This document shows, piece after piece, positions 34,308 to 47,449 of a stretch of DNA of 64,000 nt (within the stretch, counting starts at the first letter, position 1; each line of letters opens with the position of its first letter). Source of the DNA: Hanleya hanleyi (Eukaryota; Mollusca; Polyplacophora; Lepidopleurida; Hanleyidae); the NCBI GenBank assembly GCA_036873755.1, contig JAVTVY010020440.1:1-64000 (forward strand), given 5' to 3'. The position numbers and the translations under genes are program-made. The notes beneath the pieces were generated by a model that did not search any database, was not told the DNA's origin, and worked only from the letters and a program-made list of their open reading frames with translations.

Positions 34308-34370
34308 AATTATCAATTATTGAATACATTTATATTTTATTGATATAGGTACAATCGCACCAATTGAGTC
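34308..34370 (+). pseudogene. Decayed paralogue of the 23-nt mini-exon
   Basis: A TATAG acceptor is followed by GTACAATCGCACCAATTGAG, matching the mini-exon at 28273, but the GT donor is gone (TCACGG instead). The upstream AATTATCAATTATTGAATAC stretch also matches the upstream flank of 28273. It is a relic of a tandem duplication of exon plus flank. Confidence 0.6.
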
Positions 34371-37046
34371 ACGGGGAATAAGATGCCTTGAACGGAGATC
34401 CAATATGGCTGAAGCAGGAAGACATTTACTGACAATAGTTACACAAGGGGGATAACTCAAATGACTCCAGCTTACCGAAAAGTTTATGTCAATCAGTTTC
34501 ACTATAAAACTGCTCGATATTGTGTAAAAATTTGTCTTTCGTCCCAATAAACTCGAAAGTGAAAATATAATCGTTTGTCTTTCTTTTGCATGCTGGAAAG
34601 TAATTGCTCATTATTGCACAGTATGGGCGACAGTGATATTATGGACACTTCGCTTCATGCCATAACACGCACAACATTCATGGATTTGGACAATTTTACA
34701 CAGGTTTGAAAAGGAAGTTAAAACTCATCAGTGTTCCAAATTTCAGCCATCTAGGCCATTGTTGTCTGTCGAACAATCAACTTTGAAAACAAATCAACTT
34801 TTTTCACCTCAAATCTCGGCGGGGAATTCAATTTCTGAGCGCACAAATGTATCACATGTGTGTAAAATAGCTTACATTGATGAAGCAGACCCCTTTCTTC
34901 AGTTCCATGTATCCATTTTGGCAATTTAAATACGTAAGGAATTTGCAAATAGGGTGCCCCTGCCCTCAATTTGTTGTCAATGACACTGACTGGTTTGTTT
35001 ATCGCTGTGGGGTTACCTGAATTATCCTCTGATTTTTCGCAGTAAAAAATAGTTTAAATTCGTAAGCTTGTGCCAATGAAATAAACAGTATATGAATACA
35101 ATTGTAGCTGCAGTTGAAAAAGAAATGTGATTTGATTCCGAAGTGTCCAAAATAGCACCATAATTGGTACTGCCGACATGCTAATTCTATTGATCTCTGA
35201 ATGCTCTAAACGCGCAGACGGAAGCATCTCATCCCAACAGGATCGTTATACTTGGAAACTACATGAGAATATCATAAAAAAAATCCAAACCAGCGTTGTG
35301 ACCCGTAAATAAAGTCGTTTCCCAAATTTAAGGAAAATTCTTGTTCTCTTGCGAGGCCCATACCCAGAACAGATTCTTCTTACATATGTGTAGAGCAACA
35401 TCGTCAGATCTACCGTTCTTAAACCCCAGACACCTTGCTGTCGAATTTGACAGATGTGACAAAACATGGATCTTGACTCAAGTCACATTATTCCTACGAA
35501 CGACTTAGCGTGTGAGAGGATTTTGAGTTTTTTTTCTGCCACATTTCATCGCACATATCTCCCCTTTTCCGCGATTGTTTTCCATGACCAAGGTCACACT
35601 AGAAAGCTCTAATCATTGGCTTCCACACTCCTTGATAATCCTGTTGTTAAAGGTTGGGACTTCCACATCAAAGATTTATACATTTGGTCAAGTTTCACTC
35701 CAGGCGACATTGCAGACGGGGTGGTGTTTTATTGACGGCAAAGCACTGTTGTCGTCTTTTGGCGTCATTGGGGTTGGGAAGGCTCATAGAAACAATGCCA
35801 AAAATCGTCATCGGGGTCGTCTTTTGGCGTCATTGGTACCGAATGGGTAAAAAAAAATAAGCAAATTTTTAGAATTTTCAATGTTTTCAATATTGGTGGC
35901 AGGGAGTGAGTAGAGAGTGGCAGGTTGGTTCTTATACATGTGTAACAGTGCTCTCATGCATGTTTCTCCAAAATCTGGGAGATGGTAACTCATAAGTGTC
36001 AAGTCAATTTGAATCTTGCATTTAATTTCCCCGATTTTGGTGAAACATGCACATTGGAACAGTGAGTCTGTGTTGAATCTCAAAGTATACACACCTTAAG
36101 CTTGAATCAAGCATTTGAAAGTACATACAAAGTTTGAAATATATGTATTAAGGCAGTGTGACGTCACTGGTCAATTTTCGATTTTTTTATTTTTGTTTTT
36201 TCTTCGCAAAAACTGCATGATAAATTAGTAAAAAATAATCTGATATGAAATAAAATAGATTTTACACACTTTTCCATACAGAAAAGCAAAAAAATTGAAG
36301 AAATATTACGAAAACATCACTTTTCTGGTACCCCACATGGCGCCATTTTGAATTTACCCATGGTCCTCATGGGGGTCATGCAAATAGGCTCAAAATGACA
36401 ATCTAGAAGTCAAGAAGTTTCAGCTCTCTATTTTTTGTCGTTCCGGAGATAGGATCAAAATACTCTACCCCCGCACCAGGCCAGGTAGGGTTAAACAAAG
36501 GGAAACTTTAGGCCAATCTGGATCCTGTATGCAGCGCCGTGTTTTATTACGTGATAGTTTAACTATAGAGGCGCATTCGCAACTGCTCGGCCTATACCGT
36601 CGAAGTCATAATACCCCACGCATTGATAGTGTAAGGATTTTACACCTTTCCGGTGTAAACCTTGATCCGCCGCACGTGTGGCACACCGCATGCTATAGGA
36701 TGTGTTTCCGCTCACATAATCCTCGTTGCATTCCTCCCTTATCAGGAGATAAAATATATATCCAAATGAAATGGATATTCCTTTGCTTCTACCCCCGGAG
36801 GATCTCTTCTGATTTGGGGTGTTTCTCCTGGCTTTTTCATCTCAAGCTGATCTCCATGGTAACGGAAGTCATACAGCGGACATGCGCTGTTCTGAGTTTT
36901 GGAGTGACACTTTGCTTTCAACATGCATGCCAATATTCCCAGCAGTGCGAATCGAGGTACTATGTCCTAAATTATAATACGAGACCGTGCCGAGTGACAG
37001 AGGCAATGATTTAGCATAACCATTCAATAGTCGCTATACCAACGCT
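34371..37046. other. Intronic, no recognised gene
   Basis: A stretch at about 36590-37000 ('accgtcgaagtcataatac', 'tgctttcaacatgcatgcc') has a diverged second copy at about 45998-46195. The 36370-36480 part ('ggagataggatcaaaatac') is loosely similar, inverted or shuffled, to 60600-60740. Otherwise I see nothing. Confidence 0.45.
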
Positions 37047-37665
37047 ACGGTGGCCTGTAGGGGACATTCATGTTTTTTACCTTTTAGGTGTTTTTCTCTG
37101 ACTTTTTCGTGTTTTTCTTCGACTTTTCCGTGTTTTTCTTCGACTTTTCAGATCTTGCTCGAATTTTCTGTTTTCTTTCGGAAACATCGCGAAATGAAAA
37201 AAAATGTGAAATACTTTCCACCGCGGTGAGAAATACTTTCCACCGCGGTGAGAAATACTTTCCACCGCGGTGGGAAACACATTTCACCGCGGTGAGAAGT
37301 ACTTTCCACCGCGGTGTAAAAGTTCCCACCGCGGTGAAAAATATTTCCCACCGCGGTGGAAAGTGTTTCTCACCGCGGTGGAAAGTATTTCCCACCGCGG
37401 AGGAAAGTATTTCTCACCGCGGTGGAAAGTATTTCCCACCGCGGTGGAAAGTACTTTTCACCGCGGTGATAAATATTTCCCACGCGGTGGAAAGTATTTT
37501 CCACCGCGGTGGAAACTATTTCACCGCGGTGGAAAGTATTTCACATTTGTTTTCATTTCGCGATGTTTTCGAAAGAAAACACGGAAAAGTCGAAAATAAC
37601 AGGAAAAAGTCAAGAGAAAAACACCTAAAAGGTAAAAAACATGAATGTCCCCTACGGGCCACCGT
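37047..37665. mobile_element. Fold-back element built from CACCGCGGTG palindromes
   Basis: The ends ACGGTGGCCTGTAGGGGACA and TGTCCCCTACGGGCCACCGT (approximate) are inverse. The arms (about 37047-37205 and 37545-37665) are inverse over more than 120 bp, including CATTCATGTTTTTTACCTTT. The centre, 37216-37545, holds 15 copies of CACCGCGGTG (13 exact, 2 altered: CACCGCGGAG and CCACGCGGTG) at 20-26-bp spacing. Left units read GAAATACTTTCCACCGCGG and right units read the inverse, so the array itself is a palindrome made of palindromes. The 204-codon open frame across it (37088-37702) encodes repeats of the same motif and is an artefact. I found no target duplication. Confidence 0.85.
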
Positions 37666-38084
37666 GCAATGCAGATGTACATGGACGTTATTGGCAGTAT
37701 AAAGTGGATATTAAAGAGGGTATCTCTCTGTTTACAGGCGTCAGATTCGACATTCAATAATCAACCGTCGTCCACACAAGAATTTCCGCGTTTATAATCG
37801 CGGGACCTTTTTTCCTAAAACAGTTAGCATCAAATCCAAACATGTAGGCCTTTGAAGGAAAATTTAAAAACACAAGATGGTTTCCTGTAAGTGTGAATCG
37901 GTCAGCATTTTTTCAAAGACGACAAGAAGACGACAATCAACATCAGATGGGTTATTTATTTGAGCTGATCTGTCGTAACAGCTCCTGGCATAGCGTATCT
38001 AGTTTCGCTTGAGCCGGTGCCAGGGGACGTGCGGTTACTTCCCACATGAACATCAATACATAGGCTACGTCTTAGAGGACTATA
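37666..38084. other. Intronic, no recognised feature
   Basis: Nothing recognised beyond short AT-rich stretches. Confidence 0.35.
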
Positions 38085-38164
38085 CTGTGAAGTCATGTGG
38101 CTCTGTCAGTATGTCGGCACCTATTACCACTTCCCTTACATGCGTTGTAATTTTTATCTGTATA

Positions 38165-38657
38165 TGGCGAGATTCTGCTGGTGGACGTTTTGTCCCCTCG
38201 GCCCGCTCCCTATACAGACGTTTTGGTCTTTGATATATGTTGGCATTGTGGGAATTGATGCTGGGTCGACATCGGACCTTACAGACTAGTCTTTTGTGTT
38301 AAATGCCGTCATTTTCATCTGACGACGATAAAGCTCACCAGTCCCCAATGTACGAGTTGTCACAGCGACACAGCCCACCAGTTACCAATATACGAGTTGT
38401 CAGAGCATTTCCATTATAGCTCTCTACATTTGTATCTAATACCGATTGTGCCGGCGCTACGGGCTGTGTGGTCATGTCATCCAAGTTGCCACATCAACAT
38501 GTACAATAAACGCGTACCTGCGATAAACACATATCACGAATCGTTAGATTCTTGGTATGTGCTTCAGAATAGATTAACCAGAAGACTATACTGTGAAGAC
38601 ATGTGGCTCTGTCAGTATGTCGGCACCTCTTCCCACTTCCCCTATATGTGTTGTAAT
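38165..38657 (-). repeat. Dispersed repeat, near full-length inverted copy
   Basis: It is the inverse of 21454-21935 over its length ('ggcattgtgggaattgatgctgg', 'aagctcaccagtccccaatg', 'gtcggcacctcttcccactt'). A truncated second inverted start lies just upstream at 38085-38152. Confidence 0.75.
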
Positions 38658-39257
38658 TAGAATCCTCCGTATTCTAATTGGAATGTTAGTTGCTTAGTGA
38701 GGCTTTCCTGTGAAGTCATATCGTTGCTTTTCAGTCGCAAGACGTCGTCAATTTTTCTCAGCCCTTACCTATCTCTCCGATTTATACAAAATCATTACCA
38801 GGACAAGTATTCTTTATCTAAATTAACTTCCAAATCGTATCTCAGTCACGCTTTATCTTTTACTGTCCATTTGAACAACATGAAGATGTAAAACACATGA
38901 TATTCAAACGACCCTAGCCCCGGGTTAAATGGAATTAGACAAAAGTTACGGAAATAGCTCCGGAGGTCTTACACGCTGCTAACAAGTCAAGTAACATGAT
39001 TCTGATTGTGGAAATTCAGAGTCATGGAGCAAGATTTTGAACGACTCAAAGAAGCACATAAAATTACATTCACACACCCCAATATCCACTATCGTAAACT
39101 ATAGTCTGTCCGAATTCGAATATCACCAATATCAGTAGTTACAAGCACTTATTTGCACACGAAATGCAACGAGAAACAAATTAACCGAGACAAGTTAACA
39201 GCACGGCCATGTTGCGTTGACAGTTTTCTGGAAAGTGGAGAATAGTGTACGAGTCGG

Positions 39258-39666
39258 GCAAAATTAGAATAGATTCCGACCTCCAAAAATTGTCAGTGGT
39301 TTGTGCTCATGTGGAGGTACGAATATTGTCCGGGAATCGAGTGAGACAGTGAGTGAGTGAGTCAGTCCATCCGAATCCTTTCTCCGGCAAAATTGTGGCA
39401 TGGACGTGCTAGGGGACTGTTACCAGCAACTTCTGAGCTGACCTACTTTTGATGAAAATTTGACCTACTTATAAACCTCGAAATTGGCAAAACCATGTCC
39501 TTATGCCCCCTAAGACCCCGGAAATGCGCTTAATTAAGTCAATGTCAGCGTGACCTGATCTAATTGGGTCAAAACCTACTTCGTAGGTTCTGTGACGTTA
39601 GACACGCTGCCATGTATATAGTCTCATGGGCAAAAACTTGAGGGTCGGAATCTGTTCTAATTTTGC
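39258..39666. mobile_element. MITE with GCAAAATTAGAATAGATTCC ends
   Basis: The left end GCAAAATTAGAATAGATTCC GACC pairs with the right end GGTCGGAATCTGTTCTAATTTTGC, about 409 bp apart. The interior is non-coding. Target duplication is unclear. Confidence 0.6.
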
Positions 39667-42600
39667 AAGATTATGACACGTCTTCATTTTTCAGACGAAG
39701 AAAGCAACATGCCTGTGCTGTTGATTGGTTTCGGTTTCTTTGTTGCATTTTAACTTTTCCGATGTGTTATGTGCTTCGTTGAGTTCACGACTCTGATGTT
39801 TTACAATCAGAGGCATGTTACTTGACAGGCTGCGATCGTATTTTGCTATCAGTGTATGATATTCATCACAAATTTGATAACTTTGAATGAAATCGTTTGG
39901 TGCTCTCGCTTTTTTTCGCAAGTCTCTGCTATTATCTTCTGCGACGTTGATTAAAATCGTCACATTTTGCGCGGGATGTAGCAAATGCTACCAGGCCCGA
40001 TATGCACACGCCGTATGCAGGTTATTCTGCAACATTCCTTTCTAGATAAAGATAATTATCTATGTCAAAATTGTAATCGTCTTTACCGTACAAGGGTTCA
40101 TATATTTCCCCGCAGCAATGAACAAGGGTCAAATTTATGGTCGATGATTCTTTACAAAGTTTAGCCACATTATCAAACATGGCGACCGTATAATGTTTCC
40201 GATTGGTCGATTCCTTGAACCTAAATCGACTTTCAACTTCTGCTCTCTATTCTTGCCTCTCGTCGTGTTTCCTGAATCTAACTCTTCACCCTGGACCCTT
40301 GCATTATGTCACCTCCAGTGACTACGTCCCTTCCTATCATTACATCAATTTCAGTGATGACGTCACTTCCTGCACCTTGGACCTGTGATTGGAATCGCTC
40401 AATCTTGACATTGATTTGCGAGTGTTAACGTGCTGTTGTTATCACAGAGTATTTTGGGAAATGTTGAAAAGCGTATGCCAGAAGACAATGACAATGAATG
40501 TGTGGTGCAATTAGTTTCTTGACTTGTGTAAATGTTGAATACTGAGAGAGCAAGCATGAATCACAACAATAAAGCGGAAAAACTTTTGGCCCATCTAAAT
40601 GATGCACAATATGGAAGAATCTATTACAAGATACAGAAAAAAGTAAATATTGGTATAGGTGATTAATTTCAAACATTGAAAAATATTTTAAACAATTTTT
40701 CTAAATTTATTTTCGTCATACTGAGAAAATACAGTAAGATAATTAACTCGTGTGCGCTAAGCCGACCATTTGCCCGATAATCGTCGCAGCTCAGCATATT
40801 AGCTTTCGGCCAATCAGAGACAACGGTAGGTGTGCGTGTCTCGACCAAAACAGCTGAACTTCGTTTGACTTAAGTTCTGGCGTAATTTCTCATCATTAAT
40901 GAAAAATTACGAAGAAATATCACATAGAGTTTTCAATTGAACCATTTATCTTTATGGTTGGAGGTAAATAGTTTTCCATTGGCCATGCAAGTGACTGAAA
41001 ATGTCATCTTTGTTAGACCTATTCCGTCAGTCAAGCCATCTTTCCATTCTTTTAACATGTAGAAGGGATTCGCTGCACTACACATTTTAAATAAAATTTT
41101 GACGTAATTTGCCAAAATCCTAAACTATATTAATTTACACCATGGGGAAGATGCTATATTACAGAAAGTATTTAGAAGTAATATACTCTAGAAAACGTAT
41201 ATTTATTTAGATATAGTTGTTTATATAAATGCTTCCGCGAGCCATAGTAAAATTGGATCGGCTGTCGAGCCGTCATCATGATTTGCAATGCGCGCGGGTG
41301 CACATCACGCCTGTGTCCCAGCTTTTTGCGCATGGTAGCAGTAAACAGAGATAAATCTGGAAAATTGTGTTTGTCAACTATATGATAAAAAATTAATCAC
41401 CTATATGTCAGTATATGTATGGTAAACATTCTTTTTGTATTTTGTAAGAGCTCCTTCCATATTATGTATCATTTAGATAGACCGAAATCATGCTTGTACC
41501 CTTAGTATTTAATATTTTAACATTTAAGAAGTCCAAGAACTAACTGCACTGTGATTATCTTCAGACCAAAATATTCCGCAACAAGAACAACAACAACAGC
41601 CGCTTCATAGCACCTTACGGGATGGACCGGTAACAGACAAGACGGCCGCCTTTTTATACACAGTGCTGGTAAACTTACAATAAGACAAAACTAAAATGGT
41701 TGACTAACATACAACATACAACAGCAAATTATCCGAATTACAAATATGTATAAATGAAGGATCAACACGGAAAACATTGTGCTCACGATAACTTACCTTT
41801 AATTATGAATTCCTCCAGCAATTCCTTGCCAATGTCTCAAAGATAGGGTTACACAAGCCCCATTGAGAGAAAACACAGTTGAAATCAGTTCACTTGAAGA
41901 TATACACTCAGGTCAAATTGAGGTACTGTTGGCCGGTTCTCCAAATTTCGATTAACCTCTTCTCAACAACACTATACATCATTTTGTCTCCTGCACCGAC
42001 AGTTACTTCCCTTGATACGACTGTTTCACAGAGAAAATCCATCCTGGAAATAAAACGGGAAATCGCAAATTTGCTATTTTTATCTCAAATGCACAAAGAA
42101 TGGTTCAGCTTCTACATGGCTGAAGGTGTGAATAAATTGAACCTTGCAAAGGTTTTGCAAAGGAGTGCCGTTTGGGTTACATCACATGCAGTGTTCAATA
42201 CCGGTAACTGCATAATTCATACACTGGATTGGAAAAGCATTTGGATTGGTCCAAGACAATTGCAACATGGGTTTGAATATAAAATTTCCATTTATTGCAA
42301 CATGGTTAACAGGACAAAGAAGAAGTGAACATGTATTTTGTACTTTTCATGTGTGACGGAATTCACAAAAGACCTCTACTCGCATAATTTTCCTTCATCA
42401 TAATCTTCATGGACGTGATCAACTCGATATGCGTCCTCTCTATTTCCGTACTGCACTTCGTACACAGAATTCCGGAATCCACCTTGACCGAATTAGAGCA
42501 TTTCATTCGTTTAAAAATGTTTATTAGTTTCAACGTGATGTACAGCAGGTTGGCGCTGCTCAGTTCTACCGTTCACCAAACAATAATTTACTTCAAGGAA

Positions 42601-43589
42601 TTCTAAGTTGCTACTATGATTCAGTGTGACGTTGTATTTATTTCCTGGAAATTTGACATTCCTGTGAGAATTTGTTAAATTCGCAACAGTCTGTGGTGAC
42701 AATCGGTCATATTTGTTGACCCAGTATGCTACCGATTCATTCCCTTAAGGCGAATTCCAAGTCAGTTCATCGTATTAATGGCAGATAATTTCCCAATCTA
42801 GGTAAACCAAGATGGTAAATCAGCGGAATATTCCGTGATATTATATCTGAGTTTACTGAGATTGACAATTTTCTCCCATGGTGACCAATAAAAATAAACT
42901 TTTCACAAGAATCCCTGATCATATTGAGTAGAAACTTCACATTTCATAAATTGACCTGATTGTGAGAAGAAATACACAAATTATTAATATTAGAAAATCT
43001 ATGTGTAAGTTATGAAATATTTGGTATACAAGATCTCACCTGAGAATAGGAATCTCACTGCAAACTATTAACAAGAGTATAAAAGAATGAATGTAATTTT
43101 TAGTGGTGCAGTTACTTGATCCTTAAAATCTGTGAAAGTATCAATCCGTTAACAAAATTCAGCTACTTGTACAGAAAACAACGCCGAGAATTCCAAAATA
43201 TGTAAGCACTCTCACAAAGACATTGCATGAGCACCTGGGGAAAGCTGTACAGGCCTAATGTGATTCTGAATCTGGGCTTGGGAGGTATGTAAGACGACAG
43301 GAACGCCAGCAAAATGCAGGCAGGTAAATACAGGAAGATGAGATGTGCTCTCTTGTTTGGTGAATATGGAGTCGGTCAATGCAGCCAATTCTGATAGCTA
43401 GTATCTGGAATATCTACGGTATATGGTCTGAGGTAAATTTGCATAAAACATGTACGCCCGCCATACCTGCCAGCATATGATTATTTGATTGTCAGAGGTC
43501 ATGACCTTGAGTATGTTGAAAAAAGCCAAATTTGCTTGACATACCTGGAGTCCAGGTGCTGTAGAGTGAGCGGGTTTACTAAGTTTGTA
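39667..43589. other. Long intron-like stretch without a recognised gene
   Basis: The longest open frame (41879-42328, 149 codons) shows no known domain, no repeated cysteine pattern and no clear splice sites. A (CAA)n tract lies near 41584. I see no transposon in it, making it the quietest part of the window. Confidence 0.4.
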
Positions 43590-45850
43590 TCGTCCATTGA
43601 CAAAGGACCTGGTACGGTTTAATGAGATTTTGGCCCCCATAAGGTGCGGTTTGGAGTGCCAAAATCAAATGTCACAAGAAAAGAATTTTTCACTTCGAGT
43701 AAAGTATATTATCTTGTATTATGCCTTGAGCATTTTGTAGACCCTGGATCTTACCGTTTTTTTAAATAAGAGTACCTTGAAGTAGCGGATTTGTGCAAAA
43801 CCGTCCATTATTATTTCCTTTATTTCCTCCTGGTGGAGAGCATAGGCATAGTCATACAAGTAATCATTTCTCAGTAGGCGAGAAATCAGTATTTACATTT
43901 GGGAAATTTTAATTATTTACACAGTTTAGCTTACGTTATCCATTTTTCTCTTACGTTATGGTAACGCTCTATAGTACGCATCAATAAGGTCCCTGTATAT
44001 AATTTAAACACGTTACTCTGAAGAGTTCAACGTCTTTTCTGACAAGTTCATGGTTTATTTTCCCTCCAATCAATGTGTGGAGTAAATCCCAGTCAGAGAG
44101 GGAATGAAGAAACACACTAAACCCGATGTCTTGCATATTAATAAAATCACACCACAGTTCATCTCTTAGTTGTTCAGTAGAGTCACACTGGAGAACTATA
44201 TGTTCTAAGATATCTACATACATTTTACCACACTTATGACAGAGTTCGATTTCTTCAGTTTTTCTAATTGTCGCACATATTGTCACCATATATTGGATAC
44301 TATTGCGGTGTTGTGGGTATTTATTCGCCAGTTTCCACCACACACAAGGCGTTAACGTCAGGTGAATTTTCACAAATCTATCGAAGTCACTGTCTAGCGT
44401 CATCCTCAGTAGCCATTCACGTTGTTCATGCTCATGAACAGTTTGTTTGACAATTCTCTTCCATTTGGCTTTGGACGGGAAGATGCATTCACTTGTGTAA
44501 TCGGAGATAAAATCATGTAAGTGATATTTCTTCAAGATTCTAAAAATGTCAGGAATGAATCATTTTGCGCATTTCGGTTATGCGAAAAACTATACAGACG
44601 TGTCAATTTTTTTTTTTTTTTTAAATAATTTTTCACAGTTTAAACGACACAAACGACCCAAGAACAACAGCTTTTTGTGTCGATCACACTATGGTTATCC
44701 AACCTAGAAGTCCAACACACTGATCTTGTCAGTTTCGGGAACCCTTGTATGGATTTGGCTATCCATCTCTGCGCTCTTTCTAACATTAAGACATCTACCT
44801 TATATTTAAACACCATAATTCACATCCATAAAGCGCTTTTGGCTTTTGGATAGTCTGTGTTATAACACGCGCGCTGACTGAAGGATTTAGCGCTTTGGGG
44901 TGGATGCCGGATCTGATAAGGGACAGTGTATTCCATCTCAGTTTGCTGCACACAGCTTTAGTTCGATCAAATGAACTTAGGTTGCCCGTTAAGGCAACAG
45001 CTACGTGAGTTGTTTCTGTTACCACAGGAATCACATTGCCGTACATCGTGAAGTCTTCTGTCACTGTGTTAGGTTTACCAGATTTTTGAAATGTTATTCC
45101 GCAGCTTTTGCATGGATTAAATAGGAATCGCCATAGCCGGTCTCACAGATTCCAAGCATTACTACCATGCCACTCAGTCTGATACTTAGAAGACAGATAT
45201 CATCCGCTTGTGTAGGAGCATTTACTCGAATGTCGACTATTAATGCCCCGTTGTCCGAATTCTCCAGTTCTTGCAGAAGGTCGTCAATAAATATCAGATA
45301 TAGCTTGGCGGAGAGAGCACTTCCCTGTCTTATTCCACGTTTCATTTTAAACCATCGAGACAGATTACCACAGCACGAAACACAGCTTTCCATATCTGTG
45401 TAGATATTTCTGAATAGTCTCCAGGTTTTTCCTCTTACTCCATTTTCGTGTAGTTTGAACAAGAGCCCATCGTGCCATACACAGTCAAACGCTTTGGCGA
45501 TGTCAATTAAGCCAGTTCAGAACCAAATCCGTTTTTGAGCAGCAATGAATATTGACAAGGTCAATGTTTCGGGGTTAAGCTTTTCGTGGTTCTGGACTGG
45601 CTTCATATGTTTACGTAGAGAAACATGTGCTGTTTTCACCTCAAAATAGACGATTTTGTACAAATCCACTACTGCAGGATGTTGTTATTAAAAAACAATA
45701 ACACCAACGGCCTACAAAAAAAGTCAGAGCACAAAACAAGATACTAAACTTGACGCTAACTGAAAAAGCACTTTCGTACGTGATATTTCATTTTTGGCAC
45801 TCCAAACCGCACCTCATGGGGCCAAAATCTCGCCAAGTCCTTTCTGGATT
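43590..45850. mobile_element. Diverged inverted-repeat element hosting a LINE fragment
   Basis: GATTTTGGCCCC..AAGGTGCGGTTTGGAGTGCC (about 43627-43662) is inverse to GGCACTCCAAACCGCACCTC.. (about 45794-45830). The LINE fragment at 43975-45515 lies between the arms. The arm sequence is related to that of the 47462-48018 fold-back ('aggtgcggt..agtgccaaaa'). Confidence 0.5.
43975..45515 (-). pseudogene. LINE (non-LTR retrotransposon) fragment, 5'-truncated
   Basis: On the minus strand the sequence opens at reverse-transcriptase motif A (IAKAFDCVWHDGLLFKL). It continues through MKRGIRQGSALSAKLYLIFI and the catalytic APTQADDICLLS (motif C), all within about 45515-45094. After frameshifts come KALYGCELW (about 44800) and KKLLFLGRLCRL (about 44660). 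An open C-terminal part (43981-44535) follows with CHKCGKMYVDILEHIVLQC, a zinc-knuckle-like tail. At least three frameshifts inactivate it. From memory the family is the common invertebrate LINE type with KALYGCELW; the clade is not assigned. Confidence 0.8.
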
Positions 45851-45997
45851 AATACCTAATTTAATAGAAAATTATCTTTGTTCATCAGAGTAAAAAATAT
45901 ACTCTGAATCGCAAGTCTAGAAACTGTCAGGGATTTGGGAAGGAAGTAACTGACACGCAGATCTCCCATTCGCAACTTGTCGTGAATCTCCGGTGGC

Positions 45998-46200
45998 CCA
46001 TTCCGTCGAAGTCATAATACATACTAATTTTCCCTGGGTTTTCTTCTCGAGCTGATCTCAATAGTAACGGATTTCATACAGCTGACAGGCGCTGTTCGGA
46101 GTTTGGGTGTGATACTGTGCTTTCAACATGGATGCCAATATGGATTCCTAGCAGTGCGATACGAGGTATTATCCGCGACCGAGCCGAGTGCCCTCGAAGG
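45998..46200 (+). repeat. Diverged duplicate of 36590-37000
   Basis: 'ccgtcgaagtcataatac', 'gagctgatctcaatagtaacgga' and 'gtgatactgtgctttcaacat' match the 36.6-37.0-kb copy, with an internal deletion of about 200 bp. Confidence 0.65.
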
Positions 46201-47310
46201 ACATGGACTCCATATTGGAGTGAGTGAGGTCAGGTGACTTATAAAAAGATCATGTGACCAGTCAAGCCGTCACTGGCAGTTAAAAAACGAACAATGACGT
46301 CACTATAAACTTAAACATGCTACACGTTAAATGTTAATGCTCATATTTTGTGCTTCTATATTTTCATCGGCAATAGCACACATGCTTATACTATATTCAA
46401 CCAAACGTTTCGGTCCGTAGTGTATATCTTGCCGATCGTCGGGTCCTGCACCGTGTTAGTGGTTTGAATTTGAGTCTACTAGGAGATTCCGGTGCGTCAC
46501 ATCTGCAGAATTCATGGGAGATTCATGTCATAATTCACTGATGTTATAATCCCATATAATTCACTCAAACATCAGTGAATTTCACTCAAACCTGAGTGAA
46601 TTTACAAACTCCGCTCAACTTAAGTGAGATGAATTACCCCTTTTACTTGGGTGTACTTTTCACTCAGGTATTTTTAGAGTATAGCATACCAGTATGTTGT
46701 TTGCGTGAAGGTTTAGGCGGCTCCAAATAATCGTTTGAAATCGAATCTCGTGCCAGAGCAACCACCTCGCTGGGGGTCTAATAACACCCCAGCCACCAGT
46801 CAGATTTTTGGACCGGATTCGGGGCCTTCGCGCACATCGCCGGAAGTGACATCATATATAGTAAAATAGATGTTTAACGAAAATTTTGATTACTTTTCAA
46901 GTCTGCATAATACCTCCGTTGACCTAGCGTTAAAAAGAATTATCTGGAGATAATTTTCCCTGTTTATCTGGACAGAGCATATGAAAAGTAGTTCACTCAT
47001 GTGCAACACTAAAGGAGTTGTTTGGTCGGATTCAAACTGAACCGTGCGTTGGTTGGTTTCCCCTATACGTCATAGCAACGTAGTAAAGGTCAACTTCCGC
47101 TATTGGAGGCAGGGATGTTATTGGAGCCTGCGAAATGGAGCATGCGCTGTGGGGAGGTTGGTGCCAGAGGCCTAGCCATGTCACGTGGCAGATATAATTA
47201 AGCTACCATACATACATTACCGGTACGATATTTCTCAATTTGAAATAATCTTCAAATTCGATAACTGATTTAATTCTTCCTTTCACCAATGCTGATATCT
47301 CCCACTTCAG
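46201..47310. other. Intronic, no recognised feature
   Basis: It contains a short cluster of 'tcactcaaac(a/c)tcagtgaat' motifs (about 46560-46605). No exon is recognised until the acceptor at 47310. Confidence 0.4.
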
Positions 47311-47424
47311 ATTGGAGCTTGTCCTATGTTCAAATGTGCCGCTCCCGCGGGTGAGAACTGGAAATGGGAATATACGAAGTTTAACGGTTTGAGATGCCGT
47401 GCCTGTCCCATCTGTTCTACAGCG
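47311..47424 (+). CDS. Exon: Cys-rich module, third copy (lacks Cys3)
   Basis: The acceptor is CCCACTTCAG. The donor is placed at GCG|GTGAAG because it aligns with the GAG|GTAAGA donor of the 32652 exon; this gives a 0-0 exon of 38 residues. If unspliced, the frame would run eight more codons to a stop (TAA at about 47444), so a terminal exon is the alternative. The core is ENWKWEYTKFNGLRC and CPICSTA. The third cysteine of the module is replaced (AAPAGEN instead of AAPHCDN), leaving five cysteines. Confidence 0.7.
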
Positions 47425-47449
47425 GTGAAGACAAAAAGCAAGTAAAAGG

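Noticed and set aside
37216..37545. CpG-island promoter
   Set aside because: The CpG richness comes only from the repeated CCGCGG core; the spacers are AT-rich and no gene starts nearby.
37088..37702. 204-codon open frame
   Set aside because: It reads through the palindromic CACCGCGGTG array in several frames on both strands; the peptide only repeats FHRGGKYF/PPRWK-type motifs.
41879..42328. 149-codon open frame as a gene
   Set aside because: No recognisable domain, no clear splice sites, and composition like the surrounding intron.
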